Counted from the stretch's first letter, positions 1 to 10,709 are shown. The stretch: DNA of 64,000 nt from Syngnathus acus (GCF_901709675.1 NC_051092.1:4778491-4842490), one strand, 5' to 3'. Numbers and translations are program-made. The notes: generated by a model not told the origin, from the letters alone.

Positions 1-1010
1 TCCACCAAATAATGTGAAATGATTGTGCCCCATCTTTAGTTTAAGTTTGATTCATTTTGGTATTAGCTTTAGATTTTTTTTATGTATTGAGATTTTGTCG
101 AGTGCAAGATAAGTGGACGTTCTCCAATAACAATCGGCTGTTTGCTCTGTTTATATAATGACCAAGGCTGAAGTCCGGTCTTAATGAATTCCTCTAGTCT
201 GCGTTACTGTTCAACTACTAGCATGAGAGCAAAGCTATTTTTTGTTTGGTTTTCATTCCTGAATAACAGCAAATAGCTAGCGGGCATACATGCAAATTAA
301 GACAAACGCTAAGCAACATGGTATTCAATGATAACAAATAGTGCACGTACGAGCGCTGTATTTTGTTTATTGATAACATTCTGCTAGTTAGCCCCCACAT
401 GACCTCTTACTTCGCCCTCGTACGAACCTGGGAGCTTCGAGCCTGCTGCCATAGCTTCATTTGATCACTTGCTTTGTCTCTGCTGTCAGCCATGTCGACA
501 GGTGGTCGCCGAGTTTCTTCTTGATTCAAACAACTAACGCGCTTTTTAACTTCTCGGTGTCCTCCCAGTCTGGCAATCTACTTCTATTATGTTTCCGGAC
601 TTTGCCCAATTTAGCCCCGCCTCCTCCGGTTTCCTCTCTTCTGATTGGCTGACGCGCAAGATGTTGACCTACTTTTGGGACCATAAGAAAAACAAATATG
701 ACATAAGGTAATCTTGAGTCAATTCAATAATTTATCTGGCCTCGATTAAACTATGCTCCCAAGCTGTTTTACCAGATAGCTCGCTAGCTCAGTTGTTTTT
801 GTGTAGATGTATAACTCGATGGATAAACTGAATGGCTAACCAGCAGGTTTACCAGATACAGAGGTTTCTAAAAAAATATTTTGATTTTATTTTTCTGTGC
901 TAATTTTTTTGAGTTAACCGAATAAAAACAATTGTCCTGTCAGGGGAGTGAATCATTTGTCAAGTTACCATCACTGTCAAGTTAAAAAGTAGGTCAATGT
1001 CAAAACTGCT
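1..1010. other. Left flank, no gene seen
   Basis: AT-rich sequence with only short random ORFs. No recognisable exon, RNA gene or repeat was found by eye. It probably lies beyond the 3' end of SYT12. Confidence 0.5.
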
Positions 1011-1024
1011 TCAGTTGAATTGCT

Positions 1025-1030
1025 TTTATT
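1025..1030 (-). terminator. Candidate SYT12 polyadenylation signal
   Basis: AATAAA on the minus strand, about 780 nt downstream of the SYT12 stop. No other minus-strand AATAAA between here and the stop was noticed. The cleavage site is not determined. Confidence 0.35.
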
Positions 1031-1810
1031 TCAAAGAGCATTTACACAAGCTGGCGCTCCGGGCATTAGAGCTTCATGCATTGTCATGGAGGAGGCGAAC
1101 AGAATTGCTAGATGGAAATGGAAAATATTGCTATTATTTGGCACATACAGAAATATAATTTAATGTCACGTGGTCGCGGTGCGAAATATTTCTGGAGTTA
1201 TTTCAAATGTGAGAATGCAGTCAAAAGTGGACTATGCATGTGACCGGTTAGGAAAATGACTAAAATGTTCAGAAAATGTCAACAAGAAAACTAAAATGTA
1301 AATTTACGTTTGTCACAATTGACAGGGAGAAACACCATTTACACTCTTTATAATGCCAGCGGGTCTACTACTGTAAGAATAAAAAAACAGCGCAACATGA
1401 CGACAACGCGCTGATCATACTCTACCGGACGTTTGATTCGGCTATATCTGCAAATAGATCACCTGGGAATTTAAAAGAGTATCTGGATTGTGTTTCTTCA
1501 AAGCAACATCAAACACAGCACCAATCTGCTAGACTGGAAAGGAGACTTTATGTGACATGGATTCATGATTGTGTATATGTTGGATGCATGGCACATTTTT
1601 GTAGGGGTTCACTGTACTTAGAATTTCTTCATTTTTCTTAAGTATTGTGACATGATAGTGGTGTTGTTTAGAAGTGCATTCAGTCCCCACTAAAGACCAA
1701 GGTCCCGATTGCATGGCCTGCCACTGAAATACTGAGATCTGTTTCTCATATTTTGCAGCTAACCAAGATCACCAAAAATTAGCTCTTGCGTGTGATGTCA
1801 GCGTTTGACT

Positions 1811-1984
1811 TCAGACCCTGCGCAGCGGGTGCCACATGGACACGGGCTTCCTCAGCGTGGCCAGCATTTGGTTCCAGTGAGTGATCCCCATGCCACCGGC
1901 CTCTGGACCGATGATTACATGACCCAGGTTCTCGCCCCGCCCGTCGTCGGATGCCTCAGCGACGGTGACCCGCAGCGAGAGCTC
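1811..1984 (-). CDS. syt12: SYT12 last coding exon
   Basis: The acceptor CTTCCATGCAG ends at 1985. Encodes ELSLRVTVAEASDDGRGE, the HVIIGP motif, THWNQMLATLRKPVSMWH and a TGA stop at 1811-1813. Both length and end match the family C-terminus. Confidence 0.93.
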   Translation of the reverse strand, partial: ELSLRVTVAEASDDGRGENLGHVIIGPEAGGMGITHWNQMLATLRKPVSMWHPLRRV

Positions 1985-4900
1985 CTGCATGGAAGTTAAA
2001 AAAAAAAAAAAAGGGAGGGGGGGTGTTATGCAAGCATGACAAAGCACTTGTTATCAGTTGGCAAGTCTCGGACCTGCAGGACGAGGGAGGGCACGGAGAA
2101 GATCATGGCCTCGTTGAAAATGGGGTTGGTGTCGTCCCTCTTAGTGGAAGTCTTCTTCTTGCTTATCTTGCGTCCGTCTTGCAGGAGGTAAACTTTGACG
2201 AACGGGTCTGCAACGAGGGACGGTCGGCGTTACAATTCTAAATGAGCCGCACGTGGGCGCATGCAATCGAATTAGCTTCAAATGCTAATGACATTGTTCT
2301 AATCCCTAATTTTCAAACACATTTCATTTGATGAAGACATCTAATTACAGTTAATAACAACGAAAGGCTAATTAACACTGAAAAAGCACCGAGGCAGAAG
2401 CTTGTACGGAATTCATTAAACGGCGAGGAGAAAAGTCTTGAATGCCAAGAGACAAACATTAGTGCTAATGCTACTGCTAGTGTGAATACTGACAAACTGT
2501 CACACTTGATGAAAAAAATAACGCTTGTTAATATAGAAAAAGAAGAAATTGCAAGTGCGTACGACCTGCAGTGTTCTTGCCGTTGGTCCACAACAAGTTC
2601 TTACACTTGGCCACCACCACCGTGAGGCGCTCCGCCGTGGGCAAGTAGCTGAGAGATAGCAGAATCTCCCCGACCGCATCTGCTGCCTAAAACGAGTCCA
2701 GTCACACACGACATGCGAGTTTGGAAGCAGTTCCTGCCAAAACCGAAACACTCAAAACATGTTGAAACACATTTATCGAATCTTATGGTTGGTATTTCAT
2801 GAATTGGTTGTCATGTGCGGTAATTTATTGGCGGTGATACATAAACCCGGCGAGTCAACCCTCGTCTCATTCCAGTGACTATTACGATATATTATTTTAA
2901 AACACCTACAAACACACAGTATATTTATATATTTAGTTTAATGGTTAAAACACAAGCGCAGTGATGATCATCCTAATAAGACTCACTTTGTTGACATCCT
3001 GGAGGTAGAGCCAAGCGTTGAAGGGTCTGACGGTGAGGTCCAGATCTGACAGCTTGAGTTCGGCCACGCCGGCGCTGATGTTCCTCTCATCGCTGTCGAT
3101 TCCAAAAGCAGCGAATCGGAGGCTGCACTCGTCCAGGGCGCACACGTCGATCGCCACAGAGAACCTCTCGTCGAAGATGACGGTGAACGCGTTTGTCTGC
3201 ACCTGTCGGGGGAAAAGATGGAATGTGCTTGATTGACCGTGGCGGGTTTTTGCCTGGTGGTGGCGCCGGGAAGACATGCGGTCAAGTTTATGGGTGAGGC
3301 ACTGGCAGAAGGGTTAGGATCAGGAATATCACATTTGTCATTAGATTACCAGGCTGACATCATTTTACCTTCACTTGTAGATAAAGTCCATGCGCCGGTC
3401 CCTTTGAACAAACATCTCTGTAATTCGATTATAAAAGTCTCCTTTTTGTTTCAGCTTGGAAAGTCTCTCGGTTTCCATCGCGATGGTCACCAGCGAGCAA
3501 TGTCTTCCTGGATCCGTGCCATTGCGTAGGAATGGTTTGAGTCGTTTTAAACTAGAAACTGACTCTTCATCGGATGCTCTCGTAACCGGCAAAGTGAGGA
3601 CGAACTGGAGTAGCTTTGTCGCCTCCGGTACAGTCTGGATCAAATCATTTTTGGCCAAAAAAAAGAGAAGCTGTTCTGGAGTTTGACATTCGTCCCTTAC
3701 TGTTTCTGATGTAGACAATCCGATCAGATCGGCTTTTAGTCTCGCAATGTCAAAGAACCGTTCGTATTTTGACAGGCTCCGCAGTTTGGCATCAAAAGAG
3801 CACATCTGTATCGTATCGCAAAATTTTGAACAATCGACTAAACCGAGAAACGCAAGCTCACCAAAACGATCCAATATGTTTCTAATTTGGACGCTGACGT
3901 TATCTAGAATATGATCATACATCAATTTCCTTTCATCTCGGACAGATTGCTTGCTTGCTTTCCTTTCACCGTCCGTCAGGCCTAGCGTGGTGCATTTTTG
4001 CTCAAATTGCTCATAGAAAATGTCAAACTTTGATTTCCTGCGTTCGACTCGTTCCATCGTGTCGCGGATTCGTTCGCAACAATGTTCAGACTCCATCGTG
4101 TTGTTTTGAAGCCCTTGAAAAAGTTCATCTGTTTCCTTGGCAATGTACTCATAAGTATTGATTAAAAAACACGTGGAGGCTTTTGACAGCCACTCGTCGT
4201 ATCCGGTCGCCAGCAATAGAGTATCATTGTCCCAGCTGTCAGGATCTTCACTCATGATGCGGAACACATCGCGAAGATCATCTTGATGCCTGCTTATTGT
4301 CTTAAACAATGTGGAATTGGAACTCCATCGGATGGGCGCCGCTCCCGGCAAACGTCGTCTCACCACATCATCCAGCAAGCCGCTGCGCTTTGTGGACTTA
4401 CCAAAAAAATTCCCAAGTCCTTCCACGGTTTTTAAAAACCTTTTACACGTGGGCAAGCCTTTTGCTGAATGCACTAAAAGGAGTTCAGGCTTGTGTGCAT
4501 CCAAGTGCATAGCTTCGGGTACTTTTTCATGCAGTTTCTCCTGGACCCAGTGCAACATCGATGACGTCACAGCAGGTACTTCATACGTCTGAGCGACAAG
4601 TTTCCAAACGCAATCATAGTTCTCCAACACTCCCATGACGTAGTCTGCAACATCAGGAGCTCGTCTGTCATCGCAGCCCAAAAACGCCTCCTTCACTTCA
4701 CACCCAGCTTCACTTGTAACCACATAGCGCAAAAGGACAGATATTTGCGCTTCGTCTGCGTCGTTTGTTGTCTCGTTGACCTCCACGGCAACGACGTTTG
4801 CTGCGTTAATCTCCTTTTTAATATCACTTCTAATGACATCGGCGACTGCTTCGATTAAATTCTTCTGCATTGTGTCTGACAAGCCAGAAAACACAGTGGG

Positions 4901-7653
4901 CGTCTCCAAATGTCTTGCTAAATTCTCATCGTTCTCAGCAAATGCATGTAAAAGTTCCATATAGTTTGCACCAAACGGTAGCCCTTGTTTAGCGAGGAAG
5001 CAGGTTGCATTAATCAGGTGCTTTAAAATCTCTCGATTTTCTTTAACTTTGGCATTGTGGACGCTAACATCGAGTCTGCGCTGCTCGTCCGCAGCGACAT
5101 CTATCGTCGATGTTCCGAAGTATTTCAAGGCGATCTGGCTATGGATGTGGGAAGCGGACCTTTCGTGTGTGCTGAGACTTCTGGGCAAATTTTTCATGTC
5201 AAAATATCCATTTTCTGTCCACACGTTGTCACGACCGGAGAAGAGTAAGCAGGGGAAACAGAAGAGGCGACATCGTGCAGGGCAGCCGCAAAGCCAGTCC
5301 TTGCGCGTGTACCACTCACTTCGAAACGAGCGACATGTTTTCGGAGGCACATCTCGAATCTCCGGCATTGGTCTTCCTCGCTCAATTAAATCCAGTTGGG
5401 ACTGGTAGTCCAGTTGGGAAAAGTTTTTAAGCGTGTATATAATATCTTCTTGCATGTTTAGCTTAGCCGCCTGCGGCTAGCTTTCTTCTTTGTTTCTTAA
5501 TTGCGGCAGTTTAGATGTAGCTTGGGCGTAATACTGCCATCTACAGGTCACCGATAATATAGCATTGTATTCGATTTCATCTATTCATTCCAAATAACAA
5601 AGTACGAGGTCATTCCAGTTTGTTTACCCCCCCAATCGTCCTCAAATATACAAACAAATGTGGTCATTTGACACATTTGCCTTCAGAAAATAATTTACAG
5701 AATTGTGTTACCCAAGTTTTTGTGAAAGGGCTCTTTGTTTACTTGTGGAATACATAAATCACCCCATAAAGATCAGTGAGCCACCATCAGGTCAAACCTT
5801 TAAATTAGAATTAATTTATCTTGAAGTTTTCATACAAATCTTCTCAAATTTACTTCTCAACATCAATGCCCACACCAAGTCTTTCCAACTGTCGCCATAC
5901 ACTCGCTTCCCCTCTAAATAAGATATAATACACTAAATAAAATGTATCAACTCTGCACCTGCTGCTGTGGGAATGTTTGGTCACACACAGTGACAGAGAT
6001 TTTAACAGCTAAAACAGCTTGGGGTCAAATTGACCCCAGAGGACCACCAATGCGTTATTTTATCTTGAAACACAAACAAAAAACATCACGACTGTGGTTA
6101 TTTGCCTAGCAACTGATTTACCACTGTGTAAAGGCATTGGTAAGAAATAAAAATGAGTGATGCAGGTTACTAGGCACCAAGTAACACACATGGGAGGGGA
6201 TGAGGATGTAATTATAGCATTTTATCTCACACCGGAGTAAAAAGCCAATGTTTGTGCCGACGTGGACCAAGAAGAGGGCCTTGAATGGAAGACCACCTGA
6301 GGGCTCTTATGGATTTTATTGATGAGGGGCAGCATGGTGACATCGGGAACGCTGGACAAATGTGCCGGCGCAGAGCTCAGCCTTGGACTTTTGCCTCCTA
6401 TTTATTTCTCCCTAATTGTGCACAACAGGGCTGTTTGTGTGTATACAGCAGATTGTAGTCGCATGTGCACGGGCGGAGGAAGCTTTGCGAGCCAAAATGA
6501 CAGCTAACCGATGAGTGTAAAAATGAGCAGAGCGGATGGGAAACAGGCGGGCGGGGAAAACAATACAGAAAGGAGATGCGGCAGACGCATTATGATTAGA
6601 ATTAAAAATAAAATGAGGGCGGGGCTGAGAAATTATCTGATGTCAGCATTTTCTGTCGTTGCCAAGATGTGGCTGCTCGAGTGCTCAAAATCAGTGAGGA
6701 TGGTCGTTTTCCTTTATAAATAACCACATATCAGACATGGCGCCCCTAGTGGTGCTCGAGAGTAGTGCATGCATTACACTCAAGTTGCTATTAATTAATT
6801 GAGTTCTTCAGAGTGACCCGATTTACGCTAAAGTGGAGGTAATGTAACACGAGTGCGGGAACCATCTTACCCTGGTGACTCCCACGTTGAGCTCTTCCGG
6901 ACCCAGGGAGATCCTGATGAAGCACCCTGGGAAGTCTCCCTCCTCTCTCTCCAGCAGGTCCTTGCCCTGATGTGCGATGATGCGCAGCGTCCCCTGGCCG
7001 CTGTGGCGCGATGGCTCGAACTCCAGGGTCACCTCCAGCTGACCCACCGTGAAGTCGTGGCCAAAGTTGTTGGCGATGGACGAGATGGAGCTGAGCGAGT
7101 CGGTGGAGACGGAGCGGTTGAGTTGGGCCGTGCCGCTCAGGTCCAGGTCGCGGCCCATCAGCTCTAGCTGGCCCAGATCCCTCAGGCCGTCTGGGATGTC
7201 GCCCGGGGCCAGGCTAGGCTTGCGGCTAGACGCCGTTGACGTCCGCCGGTGGTTGTTAGCTGCCACCCGCTTCACAGAACACACACTTTGGAATCGGACC
7301 CGAGTGACCGTGACCGGGGATTGGCCTACCTTTTGTCGGACCTCCGCGAAGGAGGTTCCATATTTCTCCTGCAGGTATCTGTAGTCAAAATTAGGAAAGG
7401 GCGACGGCGCAGGGAAGGTACCGGACTTCCACAGCTTCCAGATGTTCAGCCCGGCCACCGCCAGCAGCACCACAAAGCCTACCAGGTAGATGCCCACCTC
7501 CCAGCCCGGCGGGTTACGCACCACTGAGAAGACGGGATAGAGCAAGTTGGAGACGCTTAGAAAGATGCGTGAAAATAAAAATTCATTTCATCCTATTGTC
7601 CACTCACCACTCAGATGGTAGCCTGAGACGTCCCCACTCGGAGGAGAGGACAT
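1811..7653 (-). CDS. syt12: Synaptotagmin-12, whole coding region
   Basis: Synaptotagmin-12 is a single-pass vesicle membrane protein of neurons with two C2 domains that do not bind calcium. The model joins minus-strand exons 7653-7608, 7523-7330, 7269-6871, 3202-2987, 2686-2566, 2207-2074 and 1984-1811, giving 1284 nt and 427 residues; human SYT12 has about 421. Residues 27-43 form one hydrophobic membrane segment followed by WKLWKSG. C2A lies at about 150-270 and C2B at about 285-420, ending in MWHPLRRV. The usual C2 calcium-binding aspartates are largely absent, as expected for SYT12. All borders are GT-AG and phases agree. The ATG at 7653 was chosen because its exon joins in phase to give HLSVVRNPPGWEVG, which matches the family N-terminus. 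The intron between exons 3 and 4 contains a transposase-like ORF. The gene lies downstream of PEAK1 on the same strand. Confidence 0.93.
2074..2207 (-). CDS. syt12: SYT12 exon 6 (C2B polybasic strand)
   Basis: The acceptor TCGTTGCAG ends at 2208 and the donor GTCCGA starts at 2073. Encodes DPFVKVYLLQDGRK, the lysine-rich KISKKKTSTKR strand and NPIFNEAMIFSVPS, the canonical C2B core. Confidence 0.92.
2566..2686 (-). CDS. syt12: SYT12 exon 5 (start of C2B)
   Basis: The acceptor TTTTAG ends at 2687 and the donor GTCGTA starts at 2565. Encodes AADAVGEILLSLSYLP through NLLWTNGKNTA, the first C2B strands. The codon for Asp326 is split across the junction. Confidence 0.92.
2987..3202 (-). CDS. syt12: SYT12 exon 4 (rest of C2A)
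   Basis: The acceptor CCCCCGACAG ends at 3203, and the donor GTGAGT starts at 2986. Encodes residues 214-285, including AFTVIFDERFSVAID, LRFAAFGIDSDERNISAG and WLYLQDVNK. These correspond closely to the human second half of C2A. Confidence 0.92.
3203..3370 (-). other. SYT12 intron, left part
   Basis: Intron sequence between exon 4 and the transposase-like stop codon. No inverted-repeat end of a transposon was recognised here. Confidence 0.4.
3371..5455 (-). CDS. hAT-superfamily transposase-like protein (TTF-type zinc finger, ZMYM1/THAP12-like), possibly domesticated
   Basis: An intronless ORF of 694 codons starting at a true ATG (5455) and ending in TGA, inside a SYT12 intron on the same strand. 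Residues 45-110 look like a TTF-type zinc finger (C56, C58, C62, C66 and C69, then the HERSASHIH histidines). Residues 120-335 resemble the DUF4371/RNase H-like core (DVSVHNAKVKENREILK, ISVLLRYV). R376-W377 and the C-terminal dimerisation region (620-660, SSLKRLKPFLR) are also present. Relatives usually carry DETTD at the first acidic position; here it is VNETTN (N227). The second, usually YDGA, is YEVPA (E292), and the cysteine of the C-x2-H motif is L318. Glutamate at 630/631 is kept. No terminal inverted repeats or target duplication were seen. An old transposon copy would normally hold stops, so selection or recent arrival is likely. Confidence 0.8.
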   Translation of the reverse strand: MQEDIIYTLKNFSQLDYQSQLDLIERGRPMPEIRDVPPKTCRSFRSEWYTRKDWLCGCPARCRLFCFPCLLFSGRDNVWTENGYFDMKNLPRSLSTHERSASHIHSQIALKYFGTSTIDVAADEQRRLDVSVHNAKVKENREILKHLINATCFLAKQGLPFGANYMELLHAFAENDENLARHLETPTVFSGLSDTMQKNLIEAVADVIRSDIKKEINAANVVAVEVNETTNDADEAQISVLLRYVVTSEAGCEVKEAFLGCDDRRAPDVADYVMGVLENYDCVWKLVAQTYEVPAVTSSMLHWVQEKLHEKVPEAMHLDAHKPELLLVHSAKGLPTCKRFLKTVEGLGNFFGKSTKRSGLLDDVVRRRLPGAAPIRWSSNSTLFKTISRHQDDLRDVFRIMSEDPDSWDNDTLLLATGYDEWLSKASTCFLINTYEYIAKETDELFQGLQNNTMESEHCCERIRDTMERVERRKSKFDIFYEQFEQKCTTLGLTDGERKASKQSVRDERKLMYDHILDNVSVQIRNILDRFGELAFLGLVDCSKFCDTIQMCSFDAKLRSLSKYERFFDIARLKADLIGLSTSETVRDECQTPEQLLFFLAKNDLIQTVPEATKLLQFVLTLPVTRASDEESVSSLKRLKPFLRNGTDPGRHCSLVTIAMETERLSKLKQKGDFYNRITEMFVQRDRRMDFIYK
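5533..5547 (-). promoter_or_regulatory. CTCF-like motif
   Basis: The minus strand reads CCTGTAGATGGCAGT, one mismatch from the CTCF core CCASYAGRKGGCRSY. It lies about 80 bp upstream of the transposase-like ORF and may belong to its leader. Binding is not shown. Confidence 0.35.
6020..6038. promoter_or_regulatory. Estrogen-response-type palindrome
   Basis: TGGGGTCAAATTGACCCCA is a perfect inverted repeat with 9-bp arms. It contains GGGTCA-n3-TGACCC, the nuclear-receptor IR3 layout, with one change per half-site from AGGTCA-n3-TGACCT. It could also be part of a transposon end. Confidence 0.35.
6871..7269 (-). CDS. syt12: SYT12 exon 3 (linker and first half of C2A)
   Basis: Encodes residues 81-213: a serine-rich linker (STDSLSSISSIANNFGHDF), then the start of C2A with TVGQLEVTLEFEP and GKDLLEREEG. 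It ends AGG followed by donor GTAAGA at 6870. Phase 0 matches the next exon. Confidence 0.88.
7270..7329 (-). other. 60-nt in-frame GT-AG segment in SYT12: mini-intron or insertion
   Basis: The segment begins GTAGGC and ends TGTGAAG, is exactly 60 nt and has no in-frame stop. Removing it joins ...FAEVRQK to RVAANNHRRTS, which lines up with the human linker (EKRV...). Keeping it adds 20 residues that have no counterpart in the human protein. Sixty nucleotides is below the usual teleost intron size, so both readings stay open. Confidence 0.55.
7330..7523 (-). CDS. syt12: SYT12 exon 2 (transmembrane segment)
   Basis: The acceptor CTTCTCAG ends at 7524, and the donor GTAGGC starts at 7329. The exon encodes residues 16-80, covering the luminal PPGWEVG motif, the membrane span (27-43), the basic WKLWKSG and the conserved FPNFDYRYLQEKYG. 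The next 60 nt are open in the same frame, so this exon may instead run on to 6871; see the separate entry for 7270-7329. Confidence 0.85.
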
Positions 7654-7668
7654 GGTGCAGCAGCCGGC
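7608..7668 (-). CDS. syt12: SYT12 exon with start codon
   Basis: An acceptor-like CTTTCCAG ends at 7669. It is followed by 15 untranslated bases and ATG at 7653-7651, then codons for MSSPPSGDVSGYHLS plus one base. The donor GTGAGT starts at 7607. An acceptor just 5' of the ATG implies at least one upstream noncoding exon. Confidence 0.8.
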
Positions 7669-10464
7669 CTGGAAAGTGCAAAAAGCGGAAACGGCCCAGT
7701 CAAGTATCTTCATGGATGGAGAAGAGAGAAAATATCTGCGTGTGCAGCAGACGCAAGAGGCCGGCTTAGCGCTAACATCATTACGACAAATAAATGAGGT
7801 CGTTATCCCAAATGTCATTTGGGTTTCTTTCTTCTATAAATAATCATCTTGAGTTTTGCAGGGCGACTAGCTCCACTTGCTATTCAGATGTATACGGGAA
7901 TGTTTACGTGCGGTCATAAAGAACACGAGTGAGGGGAAAAAAATATTTTAGCATTTATTGTGCCCATTGTAAGATTGCAATCGCACAATAACGACGAGAG
8001 AAATACGCACAACGATTACGCGCCGACATCCCGCCACGTGCAAATCATGCAACGGGATATCGTTGGACAAAACATGAGCGAGATTGAGAATTGATCAAGA
8101 GGAGATGAATGCACTCGCAGGCTGCTTTTAAAGAGACAGAGAAGAACAAGGCAACACAACACCAAGTCAATAGCGGGCGTCCATTGTCGATCGACTGACT
8201 CATTCCTCCCCCAAGAAGCTTCTCATCCTTCTCCCTGCTCGCTGGAATCTGGAGCATTACACTAATGATACCATTGGATGGGGGGGGGGGGGTAACCCTT
8301 GGGGTGGGGGGCACCAGTCAAGTCAGCTGAAGCCGTGCAGCCAAATTAAAGTGGCTGACGCAGTGCAGAGCACTGACGGCTGCTGATGTGCCGTTTGGAC
8401 CTGAGCTTTGTTATATCTTAGCTTGGCTGTAGTTGTGATGGATCAGTGTGTGTGTGTGTGTGTGTGTTAGGAAGGAAGGATGATTCATGGAGATTTGGCA
8501 AAAAACAAACGAGGCAGCGTGGGCGCTCCGGCTGTGTCTCAGCGGAGCCACTGAGCTGAAATAGAACAAGCAGACAGGCTTGTTGTGCTTGCTTGTGTGC
8601 GGCTTCTTGTCTCTTTTAGGATTTGATTTTATTCACTCACAAAAGTGACATTGTAGAGTTTCTTTTTTTTTTTTTTAGGCCCTTCTTGGCAGGTTTGAGA
8701 ATCTATTGCATGATGACAAGCTTTTTATGGAAGACTCAGAGTCAAATGTAATTAATTATCTTGTACTTTATCATGCTGAGAAAGCTGTTGCTATTTTGGT
8801 AACTTGCCCTTCGGCCTGAGAAGGAAGAAAAAAACAAACATCTTGTCACTGTATCGGCTTACGCTAAGTGACATGAGCACAATAGCGCTTTGGGAATTTG
8901 TGAAATTTCAATTTTCCGGCGCAGCAATAAGACTGAGTGGAAAATGAAAGACTGAGTGTGTGCGTGCACGTGTGTTTGTGTGAGGAGGTAGGCCTTGTGA
9001 ATATTCCAACAAAAAGCTGATCAATCAAATCCTTCTCCAGTTTGGCTCAGACGACTCATAATCTAATTAACGGCCTTGCCACAGAACTGAAAGCCATAAA
9101 ACAGAGCCATACGTCTTCTGGTGCGATTGCAGACGTTGAAAATGTCTGCGAATAACTTTTGACAAGATTTTTTTAGGAGTGCATCAACATTTTTATGAGA
9201 CTCGTTTGAAATTTTACTCCTGATTAATAGAAAATGAAGGTACCTAAAATACTTCCCTGAGGAACTACCGACGTACAATGCCGAGATTATTTTCTGCAAC
9301 ATGATACTTGCGTGAAGACCACTCTGAGACCGGACGCCGCTCTCTTAATTAAATAACCCCTCGGCCAATTCTGCAACATGGTGCTATGTGTGTCTGAGAG
9401 GGAATCCCCTGATGAAGTTGGAGATAGTGCGAAAAAAAAAAAGAGCTTCAGCTAAGTAAAGAGGCGGGGCATACACAAACCTCATGACACACAGGTTCAC
9501 CTTTAGCATTATTAGCATCATTAGCATGGGCAGTCAAGAAGAGTCACTGATGTGAAAGTGCTTTGTGTTTTGAGATACAAGCTAACAGGTGGACAAATTT
9601 GTTTTGACTTGCGGCAAACAACCACAAAATGGTTCCGGTCAACGCAACTCAAGTTAGTTGACAACCAGTGGCATTTTATGAAGGACCAAAACTGCTAAAA
9701 TTGAAAATAAATAAAAGTCAAAATAAAAACGAATATCAAAAATAGAATTGAAAAATAAATGCAAAAGTATTTAATTTATATAAAATAAATAAAAATAGAA
9801 GTAAAAATGAAAATTAAATTTAGAAATAAATAGCTAAATAAATGTGGAAATAAGTAAAAAAATTATATGACAAGAATATCAGTTTGTATATTTTTAAATC
9901 AATTCTCCACTTATATATATGTATTATATTTGTTTATTATTCGAGCAGTTTTGGCCTTCCATAGCAGTTTGGCAGATAGTAAACACTTCTTTAAAAAGGA
10001 TCTGTTTATTGGGCAGTGTGTCGAAAGCGTGCAAGATCATCAGATAACTGCAAGTGATGCTCAGCAGTGAATGAGTTAATAAATGTTTTCTGAAGGTGAC
10101 ATTTCCTCTAGGAAGAAAACCGACAAGTCTCCCGCAGGTTTTGTGTTCTAACTTGTGTGATTCCACTGTCGGCGTCTATTCCAAAGTCCCGTCCCATCAC
10201 CAAACTAGTTAGCAAGGACATCTTGGGGCCCCAAATCCCAGACTTTGCGACGCCATACAAATGCAGAGCTAGAAATGTGCTTTGGAGCATTTAGCGGCAC
10301 ATGGAAGCGGCATCAATTGTTCTAAGTGCAACCTGCTGGAGTCCACCAGATTAATATGTGGACACAGCGTGTGTGTGTGTGTGTGTGCAGCAAAATCACG
10401 CCAGCCCTCCTCCTCCACGCTTTTTTTTTTTTGAGAAGCAAAGCATAGAAGGATGCTTTCTTAC
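7669..10464 (-). other. Candidate SYT12 5' intron
   Basis: No coding exon seen. It holds a G-run with a second G-run (8281-8312), a (TG)n tract near 8445-8468 and an A-rich AAATA-type low-complexity stretch at about 9690-9870. The intron assignment depends on the noncoding exon proposed at 10465-10709. Confidence 0.35.
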
Positions 10465-10709
10465 CGGGACTTTCCTGTTTGCTGCAGCGGCAGGCAGGAG
10501 GAGGAAGAAGAGGAGGATGGACGAAGCAACTCCACCGCTCTTCCTTCTCTTCAGGCGCCGCTCTCCATCCAGTGCCGCCGAATGCTGGAGGGCGAAGAAG
10601 ACGACGACGAAGAGGGAGGAGGAAGAAATGGGTTACTTCGGAGACGCTTGCTCGGAAGGAGGAGAGAGATGAAGAGGAGCAGCTTGCTTGTGCCGCAGCT
10701 CGCTGGAGT
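10465..10709 (-). other. Candidate SYT12 noncoding 5' exon
   Basis: The minus strand shows acceptor TTTCTTTACAG ending at 10710 and donor GTAAGAAAG starting at 10464. The segment is GC-rich and CT-rich, with CpGs, and lies 2.8 kb upstream of the SYT12 start exon, which itself begins with an acceptor. It contains a short upstream ORF (MESGA). Without RNA data this is an inference from splice signals and position. Confidence 0.35.

Larger units (their letters stand above)
5456..6870 (-). other. SYT12 intron, right part
   Basis: Noncoding sequence upstream of the transposase-like ATG. It contains a 12-bp palindrome (GCCGCCTGCGGC, about 5466-5477), a CTCF-like motif at 5533-5547 and a 19-bp palindrome at 6020-6038. 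No exon was recognised. Confidence 0.4.

Noticed and set aside
6723-6760. CTCF-like site at CACCACTAGGGGCGCC (minus strand)
   Set aside because: One base short in the G-run, so it does not fit the core spacing.
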